Shown: positions 19,845 to 29,224 of the stretch, piece by piece | Position numbering within the stretch: position 1 is the stretch's first letter | How the letters are laid out: each line of letters opens with the position of its first letter | Assembly (NCBI GenBank): GCA_963814055.1 | Contig: CAWFBJ010000030.1 | Span: forward strand, 62,001-126,000 | Length of the DNA: 64,000 nt | DNA from: AWTP1-13 sp963814055 | GTDB taxonomy: Bacteria; Pseudomonadota; Alphaproteobacteria; Rhizobiales; Hyphomicrobiaceae | Direction of reading: 5' to 3' | Program-made: the position numbers and the translations under genes | The notes under the pieces: model-generated | Seen by the model: only the letters and a program-made list of their open reading frames with translations | Told to the model about the DNA's origin: nothing | Database searches by the model: none

Positions 19845-20170
19845 TCAAAGCTGTCTCGTCTCGACTGACACGAAATCCAGCGACCAGCGCTCGTTAGGAC
19901 CGCTCGGCAGCTGTAATGGTGCCCGTACCCCCAATGCCTGTTGCGCCCGCCGCGCCGGCGTACCTGCAGCTTCTCCTTGCGGTAGAGCCGTCAAAAGCGC
20001 TCGAGGTTCATATGATGGCCCTCGTGAGTCAGAAGCAGATGCAATCGACGGTAGCCGACACGACGTGCTGGGCGGCGAGTTCCCGAATGCAGAGCCGCAC
20101 AGCTCGCATGCGCGACGGCTGCAATACCGCATCGATGAGCGATCCACGCCCATGACTTCACACGAGTTCC
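19845..20170 (-). pseudogene. IS3-family transposase remnant
   Basis: Minus-strand frames encode pieces in the order of an IS3 OrfB transposase: VMGVDRSSMRY, then in a second frame VGYRRLHLLLTHEGHHMN, then GPNERWSLDFVS back in the first frame. This needs at least two frameshifts, and the catalytic C-terminal core is absent after SLDFVS. The element is long dead. The region 19517-20658 holds nothing else I can support. Confidence 0.8.
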
Positions 20171-20658
20171 CCGACGCCAGCATCCTTCGTCCTCGGCGAG
20201 ATGCATGGCAATCAGCATGAATCCTGGTTCGCCCAAAAAAAAGGTCTACCCGCCGCGTAGCGAAGCACCATCCTTCGGCTTGGAAACTTCGCTTGATAAA
20301 TAAACAGATCCACCTCCAGACGTTGCGGGCTGCCATTGTCTTTGTTCGTGCGGATAACAATTGCCACCACCCGAACCTGTTTAATTGCACGAAGGCACTT
20401 ACCTATTAGCGACGCGACTAGATATTACCCTTACGAATGGCGCGCACGTTGACGGCCAGAGAGTTGCGCCCCTTCGAATGGTGGGCTAGGACCAATCGAT
20501 ACCGAAGGCTGGCACTTCAGGTGCCGCCGCTATGTTGGTTAGGGTATCCGGCTCAAAACTATAGGGAAAGACCGGATGGTGTACTCCCCTCACAGTGGCG
20601 CGTACTACGCTACGCGCGCCGCTAGCAACTTGGCCGCACAGGCAATGGGAGACGAACG

Positions 20659-20886
20659 ATGGTTAAGCTAATTGTTCTGGCTTTCGCGCTGTCCCTCGGG
20701 TCCGCAGTACACGCTATGCCAATTGCGACCTTGCAGCAGTCTGGCGACATGATCGTGGTTGTGCGCGAAGCCTGCGGCGTGGGCTATCAGCGTGTTGGTG
20801 CGCGCTGCGTGCGCAACGTCGCTGCCCGCGCTGTTCGGCGGTGCGCGGCTGGATTGCGTCTCGTCAATGGTCGTTGTATCCGGTGA
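20659..20886 (+). CDS. Small secreted Cys-rich protein (CGVGYQRVGARC motif)
   Basis: A 75-residue protein. The signal peptide (MVKLIVLAFALSLGSAVHA) is followed by VVVREACGVGYQRVGARCVRN and a repeat-like C-terminus CAAGLRLVNGRCIR. GGGAGACG lies just upstream of the ATG. It is a shorter paralogue of the protein at 5982-6326. The paired cysteines suggest two small disulfide loops. The function is unknown. Confidence 0.7.
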   Translation: MVKLIVLAFALSLGSAVHAMPIATLQQSGDMIVVVREACGVGYQRVGARCVRNVAARAVRRCAAGLRLVNGRCIR

Positions 20887-21561
20887 CGGCTGGCGTCGTC
20901 AAAGTGTGCACTCTTACACGTTGAAAAGCTTGCAGCTTTGAACGGCCGCCACCATCCTTATGATAAGCGTTATGTGATCTGGGGCGATGGCGACACCGGC
21001 AGCTGCCATCAGACATCAAAGTGAGGCGATGCAATCTAGGGCGTGAGTTCTCGTAACGCGCAGCAAAGTGTGCGCCATGCCCGATGCTCGTCGGAGTATC
21101 TCATCAAGTGCCCGCCTGTACAGTCACTTCACGTGGGCTGGCGATGAGGCCGATGGAGGTTGTGCCATTCAAAGCCAGAGCACGACGCTCGTCGGCCACT
21201 CGTGCACAGTGTCTCAGCAATGCGTCTGATTGGGGGCCACGTCCGAGCCACCTCCTTCCCAGCGATAGATTACCTGTAGTCGTTGCCTATTTTGCCGCTA
21301 CTGCGGGGGGACATGCACATTGACGAACTGCAAGTGCCTTTACTGCTCAGCTCAATCGTAACAGCACTTCGCGCGCGACTTGCACTGCTTTTGTGGAAAG
21401 AGCAATGGAACAGTTGATACGCAGTGAAGGCAAAAGTTAAGTGTACGGCTAAAATGGAATGCCCTCGCAGGTGGATCAGGCGGCTAGCCTCCTCCCAGTC
21501 GTCAGCGGGCATTCTAAGCCAGTGAAATGGGGAAACGTCCTGGCGTAATTCCACCGCGCCG
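20887..21561. other. Gene-free stretch
   Basis: About 675 bases between the small secreted protein and the convergent kinase gene. No convincing gene, RNA or terminator was seen. Confidence 0.4.
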
Positions 21562-23274
21562 TCAACGCCCTGTGGCAGCGCAATTCTTCGATTTCCGGTG
21601 TGGCTCGCATCCGTGTCGTGGGCCGCGATGCGATGCACCTACGCGCGCGGCGGGCTGATGGCTGTCACTGGAATGATAGCTCGTATGACAGTCCGGCCTA
21701 CGGTGGAGTTCGACTTCGATTTTCCCGCCGACACGGCTTGCGCGTTCGCGCATCTCCGACAATCCAAGGCCGTTCTGAACGACGAAAGGAACTTGTTTTC
21801 GAACGATCGAAGGCGCCGAGCCTGTCCCTGGCAAGCCTTTGCCGTCGTCTTCGACGACCAGCGTTATTTCATTGGCTGCGTTGTGCCCATGCACGCGGAC
21901 ATGGGCCGTATTGCTCTCCGAATGGTTTCGGACATTCGACAAAGCCTGCTGGGCCAGACGATACAAAGTCAATTCGACATTTGGGGACATGCGGCCGACG
22001 GCGGGGTCGAACTCAAGAAGTGTTCGGATGCCGCTGCTCTTGAAATTGTCCTCGACCAAGGCGCTGAGCGCGGGTCTCAGCCCTTCTTGATCCAAAAGTG
22101 CGGGATGCAGGAGATACGATAAAGTTCGAAGGTCAATTATCGATTGGCGCAGGATCTGCTGCAGCCTTACATCGGAGCTCCCATCGGATTTGCCAACTTG
22201 CTGCGAAATCAAAATGGCCGCGGCCAGATTTTGCGCTACGCCCTCATGAAGCTCTCTCGAGACGTTTCGTCTTTCCTCATCCTGTGTGTGCAGGATGGAT
22301 CGGGCGAGTGCCCCTATCGTTTGTTCCCGTCCGCGGGCTCCGGAGATCAAGGCGCCCAGCAGCAGGACAGGTACGGCAAGGCCGGTGAGGAAAAGCTGAA
22401 GACCGAGCACGTTCTGCTCTGGATCGCCACCGGCAAAAACTGTCGGACCGCTCAGCGTCAGGGTCAGCGATAATACTGTTACGACCAGAATGGCTGAGCT
22501 GGCACCCTTCGCACCAAAGCGCGCCGCCGCCCAGACCAGAAACGGCAACGGCAAATACAGGAATGCCGGTAAGAAGCCGAGAGGTAGCTGCCAGGCGCTG
22601 GGCCTGAATGCGATCGCACACACCGCGACCAGTGCGACCAACAGTACCACGGCTTCGGTCATACGCTTGCCGGCGTCGAACCCGCGCTCGCCCAAGGCCC
22701 ATGTCAGGAAGATCGGGCCGAGCGTGAGGCTGGCCAGTGCGTTGGCCACATACCACTGGCCCCAAAACGTCCAGTACCGAGCAAAATCACCTGCCTCAAC
22801 AATTCGAACAAAAGCACCTAAGGTGGCGACCAGCGCCGGACCAGCGACAACCGTAACGGCGATGTAGATTGCCGTTCGGTGAAAATTGTCAAAGATAGAC
22901 GCCGTGCCCACAAGGTAACGAAGTGCGTAGGCACTGAACATCGACAACGTACAGTTGGTCGCAAACGCGACAATGACCTGCATCGCCGGCATCTCTACCT
23001 GCAGCTCTGCCAGGACGTGTGCTGGAATCGCCCAAGCAACGTAGAGCCACCAGCGTCGATAAGGGGCCATGAAGAGGGCGCAGAACAGGATCGTGTTCGG
23101 CGGCCAGAACGGCGCAAAGAAATTGTCGGATAGCGTGCCGATGAGAAATGCCGCCTGGGCGCCCAAATAGTACGCCAGGCCGACAGCGACAGGCGCCCTG
23201 ATTGGCTCGAGTGCGCGTTGAAGCAAGCCAGCGATTGCGCGAACTTTACGATCTCGTTGCATCAGTGTCTTCAA
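21562..23274 (-). CDS. MASE1-domain sensor histidine kinase with frameshifted C-terminus
   Basis: A 570-residue predicted membrane kinase. A MASE1-type integral membrane sensor (about residues 30-315, eight or more hydrophobic helices, FFAPFWPPNTILF) is followed by a HisKA_3-type dimerisation helix with His343 (DEERRNVSRELHEGVAQNL). The HATPase domain has LYRLAQQALSNVRNH, VVEDDGKGLPG and NGLGLSEMRERASRVGG. After GGKIEVE the frame shifts. Removing one C near 21706-21710 restores ESTVGRTVIRAIIPV and a normal stop at 21639, so the present last 50 or so residues are spurious. The ATP-binding core precedes the lesion, so activity may persist. This type of kinase signals to NarL-type regulators, several of which lie in this window. 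Confidence 0.85.
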   Translation of the reverse strand: MKTLMQRDRKVRAIAGLLQRALEPIRAPVAVGLAYYLGAQAAFLIGTLSDNFFAPFWPPNTILFCALFMAPYRRWWLYVAWAIPAHVLAELQVEMPAMQVIVAFATNCTLSMFSAYALRYLVGTASIFDNFHRTAIYIAVTVVAGPALVATLGAFVRIVEAGDFARYWTFWGQWYVANALASLTLGPIFLTWALGERGFDAGKRMTEAVVLLVALVAVCAIAFRPSAWQLPLGFLPAFLYLPLPFLVWAAARFGAKGASSAILVVTVLSLTLTLSGPTVFAGGDPEQNVLGLQLFLTGLAVPVLLLGALISGARGREQTIGALARSILHTQDEERRNVSRELHEGVAQNLAAAILISQQVGKSDGSSDVRLQQILRQSIIDLRTLSYLLHPALLDQEGLRPALSALVEDNFKSSGIRTLLEFDPAVGRMSPNVELTLYRLAQQALSNVRNHSESNTAHVRVHGHNAANEITLVVEDDGKGLPGTGSAPSIVRKQVPFVVQNGLGLSEMRERASRVGGKIEVELHRRPDCHTSYHSSDSHQPAARVGASHRGPRHGCEPHRKSKNCAATGR

Positions 23275-23892
23275 GACCGGATCTTCTAACTGTTTGCACG
23301 CAAGATGTTATCTGGAACCCGCGAAGAGATCAGCAGATCTGCATAGTTTTGCGCAGATTGAGCTATTTATTTCGCCAACATTTGTCAAAATTCGCCCCTT
23401 TCCAAAATTAGTCTAAAGAGCCACTGTTGGCAGATTGAGGATGTCACAATCTAAGGTTGAGGTCAGTTTGAACCTCCAAGTCACGTGCGTTGCCCGCATG
23501 CTGCCGCGCCTCAGCGGGTCATTGTAAGACCTTGCATAGCTTTGACGTACGTAAGCACAGCGCAATGTCCGAACAATTATTCGGATTACGAGTGGCGCCA
23601 GTCACCCCGCACCGTACAGCCTGCAGGTTTTCAGTCGTCAAGCCGAACTTTGGATAAACTCCTCAACATCACGGTGGGCACGTGGAATTGGAGCGGAGGG
23701 TTCGTGTAGATCTCCCCAAAAAGGGGGGTTGAGCGAACGACTTTGGGCGGCCATTTAGCGAGCGTGGTCTCGGGGGCGCCCTTGGGTTAGCCCGAAGCTC
23801 GTTTCGGTTACTAGCGAAGCTGCAAGCAGTTCACCACGCCCTTCTGCTGGCTAAATCAGCCGTATCGGCGACGACTGGGGGAAATTGACATT
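23275..23892. other. Intergenic stretch
   Basis: About 620 bases. The AT-rich part at 23310-23420 probably holds the kinase promoter. A CCCC/GGGG inverted repeat is at 23711-23730. No gene was supported. Confidence 0.4.
23711..23730. promoter_or_regulatory. CCCC-A5-GGGG inverted repeat
   Basis: TCTCCCCAAAAAGGGGGGTT, about 165 bases upstream of the HExxH-protein gene. It resembles the sites at 53993, 54148, 58888 and 62151. A binding site for a regulator is inferred; a weak hairpin terminator is an alternative. Confidence 0.4.
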
Positions 23893-24396
23893 ATGCGTTT
23901 CAGGCGCCTGTTTGCGGCGAGTGGTGCCGCCGCGTTTATGTATTGTTGCTTGGGTATCGGCGGTGTGAAATCCGCCTCGCCGGTTGCTCTGGAAACTGAT
24001 GGCAGCATCAGGATTGGTGCTAGAAAACTTCAATGCGGCGGAGTTCGCAACGTGCTTGATACACGTTTGCCCAACCTCGGAATATCTGTGCCAGATGCCA
24101 AGCTTTTGGTCATCAACCCGATGCTTGTGGCTCGACAGCCGAAACTGGTGCGCCTTTTTGTCTTTCACCACGAGTGCGGCCATCACCACGTGGGAGCCAG
24201 CGAATTTAATGCCGACTGCTGGGCAGTACGACGCGGAGTCCGGGACGGCTGGCTTAACAAGGCGGGCCTTGCGCAGGTTTGCAGTTCCTTTGGCAGCGCG
24301 CCGGCTACCGTCACACACCCCTCAGGAAGACAACGCTGCGTCAATATAGAGCGGTGTTTTGTCGCGACAACGTCCGGCACCTACGCGAACCGGTAA
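23893..24396 (+). CDS. Exported HExxH-motif putative metalloprotease-like protein
   Basis: A 167-residue protein with a short signal-like N-terminus (to about residue 28). Residues 66-111 hold VPDAKLLVINPMLVARQP, then FHHECGHHHVG with the zinc-type motif H93-E94-x-x-H97, then EFNADCWAV with acidic residues that could supply a third ligand. Cysteines at about 48, 95, 109 and later could form disulfides. The HExxH plus NADxWAV pattern is that of small bacterial metallopeptidase-like proteins. The substrate is unknown. A ribosome site (GGGGGAAATT) is loosely spaced before the ATG. Confidence 0.65.
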   Translation: MRFRRLFAASGAAAFMYCCLGIGGVKSASPVALETDGSIRIGARKLQCGGVRNVLDTRLPNLGISVPDAKLLVINPMLVARQPKLVRLFVFHHECGHHHVGASEFNADCWAVRRGVRDGWLNKAGLAQVCSSFGSAPATVTHPSGRQRCVNIERCFVATTSGTYANR

Positions 24397-25099
24397 CACC
24401 ATTAGAAACCCACCTACGTGAAGGATGGATACTAAGCTCGCGCTAATGCTTTGGTTCTTTCGCAATGCGAACTGGAACTGAAGGGCGCAATTACATTCGA
24501 ACTTCGTCAATGGTAACCGTCCAGGCAACTCTTGCGAAAAAGCTAGACGTCGGCGAAAAGAATGCCGACCTAAATGCAAGCCGTTTTGCTCCGGCTGGCC
24601 GTGAGTCGGAATTGGTGCCGAACGTGATTGTATTGCTGGTGCCAGCTCTCGATGACGCTGGATGCTTGGTGCGAGGACTGCAATCGCGTTCGTCGGCGGC
24701 ACGCGCGAACCATGGCAGAATAAAACCGAACCCGGCGCATTAACTCATGCGCATGTCCAACATTAGTACATGGGAGAGTTTGCCCGCCTTCCGCCTGCTC
24801 CACAGGGTCTCGCTGAGATCGTTCAGGTGCACTGGCTCCGTGCCTAGGGCTTTTCACCGACATCGTTGAAATCGCAACGCACTTGCCGTCTGCGAAGCTG
24901 AAGCGCGCCGACCCGTTTCGCCCATATATCCGCCTCTTCCAGCGAGGCAACACGAGTCATCAAGAGAGCGCAAGTCGTGACATAAAATGCGTCGCCGCAG
25001 CCCTGGATATGGCTTCTCTCACAATGTTGAGGTCGGCTGCTCTGAAGCGTGCGATTGACTGTATCGCTCACCAAACAAAGGAGCACCCAATTCAGCCAC
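24397..25099. other. Gene-free stretch
   Basis: About 700 bases with only compositionally random frames on both strands. Nothing was recognised. Confidence 0.4.
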
Positions 25100-25303
25100 T
25101 CAAGCTTGTAACAGCGTGTTTCGCGCAACCTCAATGAAGCGACGTTGGTACCGAATATCCGAGGCGAGTTCTGCCATTTCTTGCCAGGCGTCCTGTGAAA
25201 ACTGTCCGCCCTGAGACTGCATGAGGATTTGGTATTGCTCGAGCCGCATTTCCGACTTGCGTAGGCACTCCTCCGCTTGCTTCAGGGTGATGGATCTTCT
25301 CAT
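25100..25303 (-). CDS. Small hypothetical helical protein
   Basis: A 67-residue protein starting MRRSITLKQAEECLRKSEMRL, Gln/Glu/Arg-rich and predicted helical throughout. The ATG at 25303 has GAGGGG upstream; an alternative ATG at 25312 lies too close to the same site. Coding character is suggested by the charged heptad-like pattern and the absence of noise residues. Short hypothetical proteins of this kind are common in bradyrhizobia. The function is unknown. Confidence 0.5.
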   Translation of the reverse strand: MRRSITLKQAEECLRKSEMRLEQYQILMQSQGGQFSQDAWQEMAELASDIRYQRRFIEVARNTLLQA

Positions 25304-25607
25304 AGAGTGCATCCCCTCGCCAGCATGGGATTTCTTGGTATCCAAGAACATCTGTGAAAGGAGGCTGGGTGTAGCTCCGTAGTTTTCCGGAAAGACGGAG
25401 AGTTAGAACCCTAGTCATGATCGCGCCGACGCGGGCGCGTTTGTGGCAAGGCAACATCTGGAGTGGACGTCCCAACCTAGCACGATCTTGTTCGGCGGAA
25501 AGGTCAAGCCAAGCGCCACACGCAGCGCCTCGGCAATCGCACCTTGCATCCAGTCCTTTGTCCTCAGCGAAGAGGATCACCCGTGATCCGCCGTGGGGGT
25601 TCACGCC

Positions 25608-25710
25608 TCACATGGGGAAAGAGGCAGGGCCACACGACGGGCAATGTTCAGGCTGCGATTTCGAGGAGACAACGGTTCGCAGCCGATCCGCTGGGAGAAA
25701 CAGCGAATGG
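25608..25710. repeat. Dispersed intergenic repeat, copy 1
   Basis: The segment from GGCAGGGCCACACGA to GGGAGAAACAGCG is repeated, in the same orientation and with small indels, at about 59248-59355. Both copies carry GCTGCGATTT and GACAACG(G)TTCGCAGC. Copy 1 abuts the 3' side of the degraded resolvase. Confidence 0.7.
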
Positions 25711-25744
25711 GATGGCCTGCCCCCGATACTCGTTGGCTGCCGCT

Positions 25745-26055
25745 TGATGTTGCGCAACCGCATCGCGCGGTAGACGCCACCCCGTTCGATCTTCAATCGC
25801 TTTGCGACCTCGGTCGAGCTTATCCCATCAGATAGCCTCGCCTCAACCTCACCGGCTGCACCATGGCCGTTCTTCGCCCGTCCCCTGTATTTCCCTTCCG
25901 CCTTCGGCCTCGCGATCCCTTCGCGCTGCCTTTCCAGCATAATGGTCCGCTCGTTTTCACCGACTGCGCCAAGAACTTAAAGTACCACCTTGTTGCGCAA
26001 GTGGTGTCCAAGTTCATCTCGATGATGTGTAGGCCAGCTCCCTTCGCCTCCAACT
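25745..26055 (-). pseudogene. Serine recombinase/resolvase C-terminal remnant
   Basis: Two minus-strand frames together give the C-terminal half of a Tn3-type resolvase/invertase. First LHIIEMNLDTT, then after a frameshift MLERQREGIARPKAEGKYRGR, and a recognition helix region LSDGISSTEVAKRLKIERGGVYRAM. The catalytic N-terminal Ser domain is missing. It lies next to IS3 debris, which points to an old transposon insertion. Confidence 0.8.
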
Positions 26056-26099
26056 GATCGACGATTGGATGAGATGGCGCATAGACCTAGCGAGCCTGT

Positions 26100-26225
26100 C
26101 CAGCTTGGTGTGAGTGCCTACAGCGAAGTGGCCCGAGTTGAGGTGTGGCCGGAAGGCCAACTGGAGGACCACGATGGCAAAGCGCCACTAGGTTGAAGAG
26201 ATCATCGCCAAGTTGACGTCAGGTC
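26100..26225 (+). mobile_element. Second degenerate IS3-family left-end remnant
   Basis: It matches the segment at 11144-11290: GTGCCTACAGCGAAGTGG, then GGAGGACCACG and an ATG reading MAKRH before an in-frame stop. The following bases still match EIIAKL in a broken frame. No further transposase sequence was found. Confidence 0.65.
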
Positions 26226-26627
26226 GAGGTCATAACCGGCCCCGCCAGTTGTTGAGAGCGCTCCGCCGGCCATGGCATCGATTTCGACGCCAAACTAACA
26301 TCAGAGGTGGTCCACTTGGTGCAGGCCGCTCAGGGGAGCAAGTGGCCCACAGATTGCGAGTGCTCGGTTCCGCAATCAGTGGTGCCCCTTCACCGATTCC
26401 TGGAAACCCCTGATTGCATATTCATCGAGCAAGTTGCGCAGTGCCCAGCGGGAGACCGATCTCGGCTGGCTGGTGCCAACCTGCATCGGCGACCCTCGAA
26501 CCGGCTTTCGGCATCTTGCCGTCGGCGCTGTTGGTGGTTTTGGAAGCCAGAGGACTGTGCGACGCCCGCTCAGCAGCCCGCAGACAATGTACGGAGCCTT
26601 GCATAGAAGTCAGACGGAGGACCCAAG
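26226..26627. other. Intergenic stretch
   Basis: About 400 bases upstream of the LTPEQR-repeat gene. No gene was recognised; the promoter of that gene is expected here. Confidence 0.35.
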
Positions 26628-27236
26628 ATGAAGACGTTGATACTTGGTTCAGTGACAGCTACCGCTCTCGCCCTTTCAATCGGGGCGGCATCTGCTCAAT
26701 CGCAACGCGACGGAGACAGCGCGGTCACGCTCACCCCTGAGCAGCGGGCGACCGTCGGGGAGGTCGTCAAAGACGAGCTACGGGATAAGCTTGGGAACAG
26801 GATTGCCGACCGGCTCTCCCACCTCACACCCGCGCAGCGGGAAGCCGTCCGAAGCGCCATCAAGCAGAGACTTGCAGCAGAAGTCCGCGAGGGGCTTTCC
26901 GACCGGATTTCGGACAACCGTAGTGCAGGATCCGGTGGTGCAGGACCCGGTATCATACGTGAAAAGGTGTCGGGCGAGATCCGCGACCGTCTTGCGGAAC
27001 GGCTTGCCCAGCTTACGCCGGAGCAACGGGCTGCCGTCCGCACAGTCATGAGGGAAAGAATTGCGGACGAACTGCGGGAGAGGTTTCCGGACAGCATTGC
27101 CGACGGGCTCTCCCAGCTTACGCCTGAGCAGAGAGACGCCCTGCGGACCGCCCTTCGGGAGAAACTCGCGGCCGAGGTTCGCGATGGGTTGTCTAACCGG
27201 CTTGCCAACCAGCTTTCGGATGGGCGGGGGGAATAG
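26628..27236 (+). CDS. Secreted protein with LTPEQR helical repeats
   Basis: A 202-residue exported protein with a signal peptide (MKTLILGSVTATALALSIGAASA). The mature part contains four copies of an LTPxQRxAVRxxxRxRxAxELRxxxxDxIADxLxxL unit, with LTPEQR/LTPAQR at residues 35, 66, 129 and 164, plus a Gly-rich break near 100-108. The repeat resembles periplasmic helical proteins with LTPEQ motifs (Spy/CpxP-like), but the repeated arrangement is its own. GGAGG precedes the ATG. A chaperone-like or protein-binding role in the periplasm is conjecture. The 3' end and downstream 90 bases are repeated inverted at 61715-61815. Confidence 0.75.
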   Translation: MKTLILGSVTATALALSIGAASAQSQRDGDSAVTLTPEQRATVGEVVKDELRDKLGNRIADRLSHLTPAQREAVRSAIKQRLAAEVREGLSDRISDNRSAGSGGAGPGIIREKVSGEIRDRLAERLAQLTPEQRAAVRTVMRERIADELRERFPDSIADGLSQLTPEQRDALRTALREKLAAEVRDGLSNRLANQLSDGRGE

Positions 27237-27330
27237 TCCAGGACAAGCGCATTCCAAACGACCGTTTTAAATCGCTACACTGAATAGGCCACACGCGGCG
27301 GGCACGCTCCTAGCGCGTTTGCATGCTACG
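27225..27330 (+). repeat. Long-range inverted repeat, copy 1
   Basis: It covers the final codons of the LTPEQR gene and about 90 bases after it (GGGGGAATAGTCCAGGACAA ... GCTCCTAGCGCGTTTGCAT). The complement recurs at 61715-61815 with a 15-base or so difference in the middle, 34 kb away. Confidence 0.8.
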
Positions 27331-27339
27331 ATTTTCACC

Positions 27340-28083
27340 TCAGTTAGGTCGCTTGGCCAGGGCAACGTCCTTCAGCACCTGAATGGGTACGGAAGCGACG
27401 TTGGCCTGCCCCCAGGTCGTTGAGATGCGTATCGCATGCGGCAGGAACTGCGTTGTTTTCGTGAAAAGATTGCTGACAACCGCAACTACGCGGCCCTCAC
27501 AATCCAGCACCGGCGCGCCGGACGCGCCATGATCGAGCACTAGGCGGTCATCTCCGTCGTGCATCTCGAGCAACGCCGTCCCCGCGAGCGTGTCGCTATC
27601 CTCATACTCCACGAAGCGCCCGCCGGCGAAACGCAGACGATTGCTGGGGTAGGCGAGACTGACGACGCGCTCCTCAGGAGCGAGTGGCTCGATCCTAATC
27701 TGCAGGCTTTTTGCATCAAGCAACGGCATCTGCAATTCAAGCACGGCGACCTTTTCCGTATGCGCGCCCGCCACACGTACAACGCGGACGGCAATGGTTC
27801 GTTCGCCCTCCCCGCCGACAATCTCGACCCGGCTCCAGCTCCTGGTGGAAAGGCGCATCGCCGCTGCCACATGTTCCACAGTCACCATGGAGGACGGGGA
27901 AAGGAACCAGGCGGTGCCACGTATCCCGAGCAGGCCGGCATCCGACTGCCGTTCCTGTCCGTCGAAGAACCTGGTGATGCTCACCGTCGAACGAATGAGC
28001 GTTGACGGATCAACGCAGGTCGCCTCGACACGAGAGCATTGCGCCCCCAGGACGAGAGCGGAGACGAACCACAGTCGCAGCAC
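27340..28083 (-). CDS. Trypsin-like serine protease, exported
   Basis: A 247-residue protein with a signal peptide and GTG start (GGGGAA upstream). The S1-like layout includes IRGTAWFLSPSSMVTVEHVAAAM with the catalytic His (about residue 72). The Asp-box region KVAVLEL carries Glu in the expected Asp stretch, so the aspartate is uncertain. The Ser motif is LDHGASGAPVLDCEGRVVAVVS. This is the pattern of HtrA-like trypsin domains without a PDZ domain. It is probably periplasmic. It converges on the LTPEQR-repeat gene, about 100 bases away. Confidence 0.78.
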   Translation of the reverse strand: MLRLWFVSALVLGAQCSRVEATCVDPSTLIRSTVSITRFFDGQERQSDAGLLGIRGTAWFLSPSSMVTVEHVAAAMRLSTRSWSRVEIVGGEGERTIAVRVVRVAGAHTEKVAVLELQMPLLDAKSLQIRIEPLAPEERVVSLAYPSNRLRFAGGRFVEYEDSDTLAGTALLEMHDGDDRLVLDHGASGAPVLDCEGRVVAVVSNLFTKTTQFLPHAIRISTTWGQANVASVPIQVLKDVALAKRPN

Positions 28084-28654
28084 GGAGTTCCCCGATTGAA
28101 TGATTACGCCAAGCCTATCGGGATGTGGCGGCCCAAGCTGTGGTCATGCGGCAACGCCTGCCTGCATATCGACGCCCCCTGGAGAACCCCTGGCTCGTGC
28201 AAGCGGTAGATCGCCTATCGAAATTGTCACACCAAACCAACGCTGGGATTGCTTTTACTTCGTTGGTTGAAGCGCAAAGCGGGGGCGCTCGACTGGCACC
28301 CCGCATAAGCTAATATGACCTGTCAAAACTTCTTCATACGCGCGATCCGTGGCAGGCGACCGGCAGTTAGGCCCACGTCTGTGGCACATGAAAGCTTTAC
28401 CGCTTCTAGATCCATTGCGCCAAGCTTCGGCATCCGTCCCCGGGGGCTTTGCGCCAAGGTCGCTGATCGCCGGCAGGTTTCCTAGGGCTGTGTGAGCAGG
28501 TGCCTCAGCGCTTGGAAGCGTGGCGGGGCAATCGAGCGCGACGAAACGGTAAGGCTTTATTAGCCATAGCCGTGCCAGCACCCAGGAGCTTGATTGACCG
28601 AAGCTCTGTTACGGGATAGTCAGTTAGCAATGCTACTCATGATCCATGCGAACT
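28084..28654. other. Gene-free stretch
   Basis: About 570 bases between the protease start and the terminator hairpin. No gene or RNA was recognised, although the terminator that follows suggests a lost or unrecognised transcript here. Confidence 0.4.
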
Positions 28655-28685
28655 AAGCCCGCATCCAGCTCGGTGCGGGCTTTTT
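28655..28685 (+). terminator. Rho-independent terminator
   Basis: The stem AAGCCCGCA / TGCGGGCTT with a 10-base loop is followed by TTT. It has no recognised gene directly upstream on the plus strand. Confidence 0.7.
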
Positions 28686-28686
28686 C

Positions 28687-29051
28687 ATGGCGCGACGAAG
28701 CGAAATGAGCGTTAGGCGAATGCGGGGAAGCAATGAACCGCTAAATCCGCTCAACGTCATCCATATCGAGCATCTCGATTTCAACGGTGCCCCGTCGGGG
28801 CCACCGATCGAAACGACGCCCCTGTACGATGGGTCGACGGGGGTTTCTGAGCAGGTCAACCGTGCCCGAGAGCGCCAGGTCCTCGAATTGATCACTGAAG
28901 GTTACACTAACCGGCAGATCGCTGGCCTTCTCAACCTCAGTCTCAAGACGGTTGAAGCGCATCGATTTACAACGATGCGCAAACTCAATCGTCCTCATTG
29001 GCAGATTTGGTTCGATACGCCATCCGGAACCAGATTGTGCTGACGCCTTAA
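28687..29051 (+). pseudogene. NarL-type response regulator fragment (HTH end), frameshifted
   Basis: Only the C-terminal LuxR-type HTH region is recognisable (from about 28850): RARERQVLELITEGYTNRQI, LSLKTVEAHRFTTMRKLN. One missing base near 28993 then shifts the frame; the restored end reads LSSLADLVRYAIRNQIVLTP with a stop at 29049-29051. The receiver domain is missing, replaced by unrelated residues from 28687. It is the first gene of an ancestral tandem regulator pair whose second member follows at 29225. A related HTH fragment occurs at 51700-51960. Confidence 0.75.
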
Positions 29052-29108
29052 TGGATATCGACCGCGTCTGTTAAGCCAACCTTCGAAACATTGTTGCATC
29101 GGAACTCA

Positions 29109-29143
29109 GGGGTTGGCACCCTGTGTAATCGGGGGTTAACCCC
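29109..29143. promoter_or_regulatory. Tandem GGGGTTNNCCCC palindromes upstream of response regulator copy A
   Basis: GGGGTTGGCACC at 29109-29120 and the perfect palindrome GGGGTTAACCCC at 29132-29143, 23 bases apart centre to centre. The same pair with the same spacing is upstream of the intact copy (58125-58159). Autoregulation by the NarL-type regulator is inferred. Confidence 0.65.
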
Positions 29144-29224
29144 AATAGGGCCCCATCCACCACTTCCCTAAGCTGAATCGAGGCTTGGTTTATCGGTCCG
29201 TTTGAACGCTGAAGGGGAACCGAA

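Noticed and set aside
19651..20220. Plus-strand frame of 189 codons
   Set aside because: It is opposite the IS3 transposase remnant on the minus strand and has no start signal.
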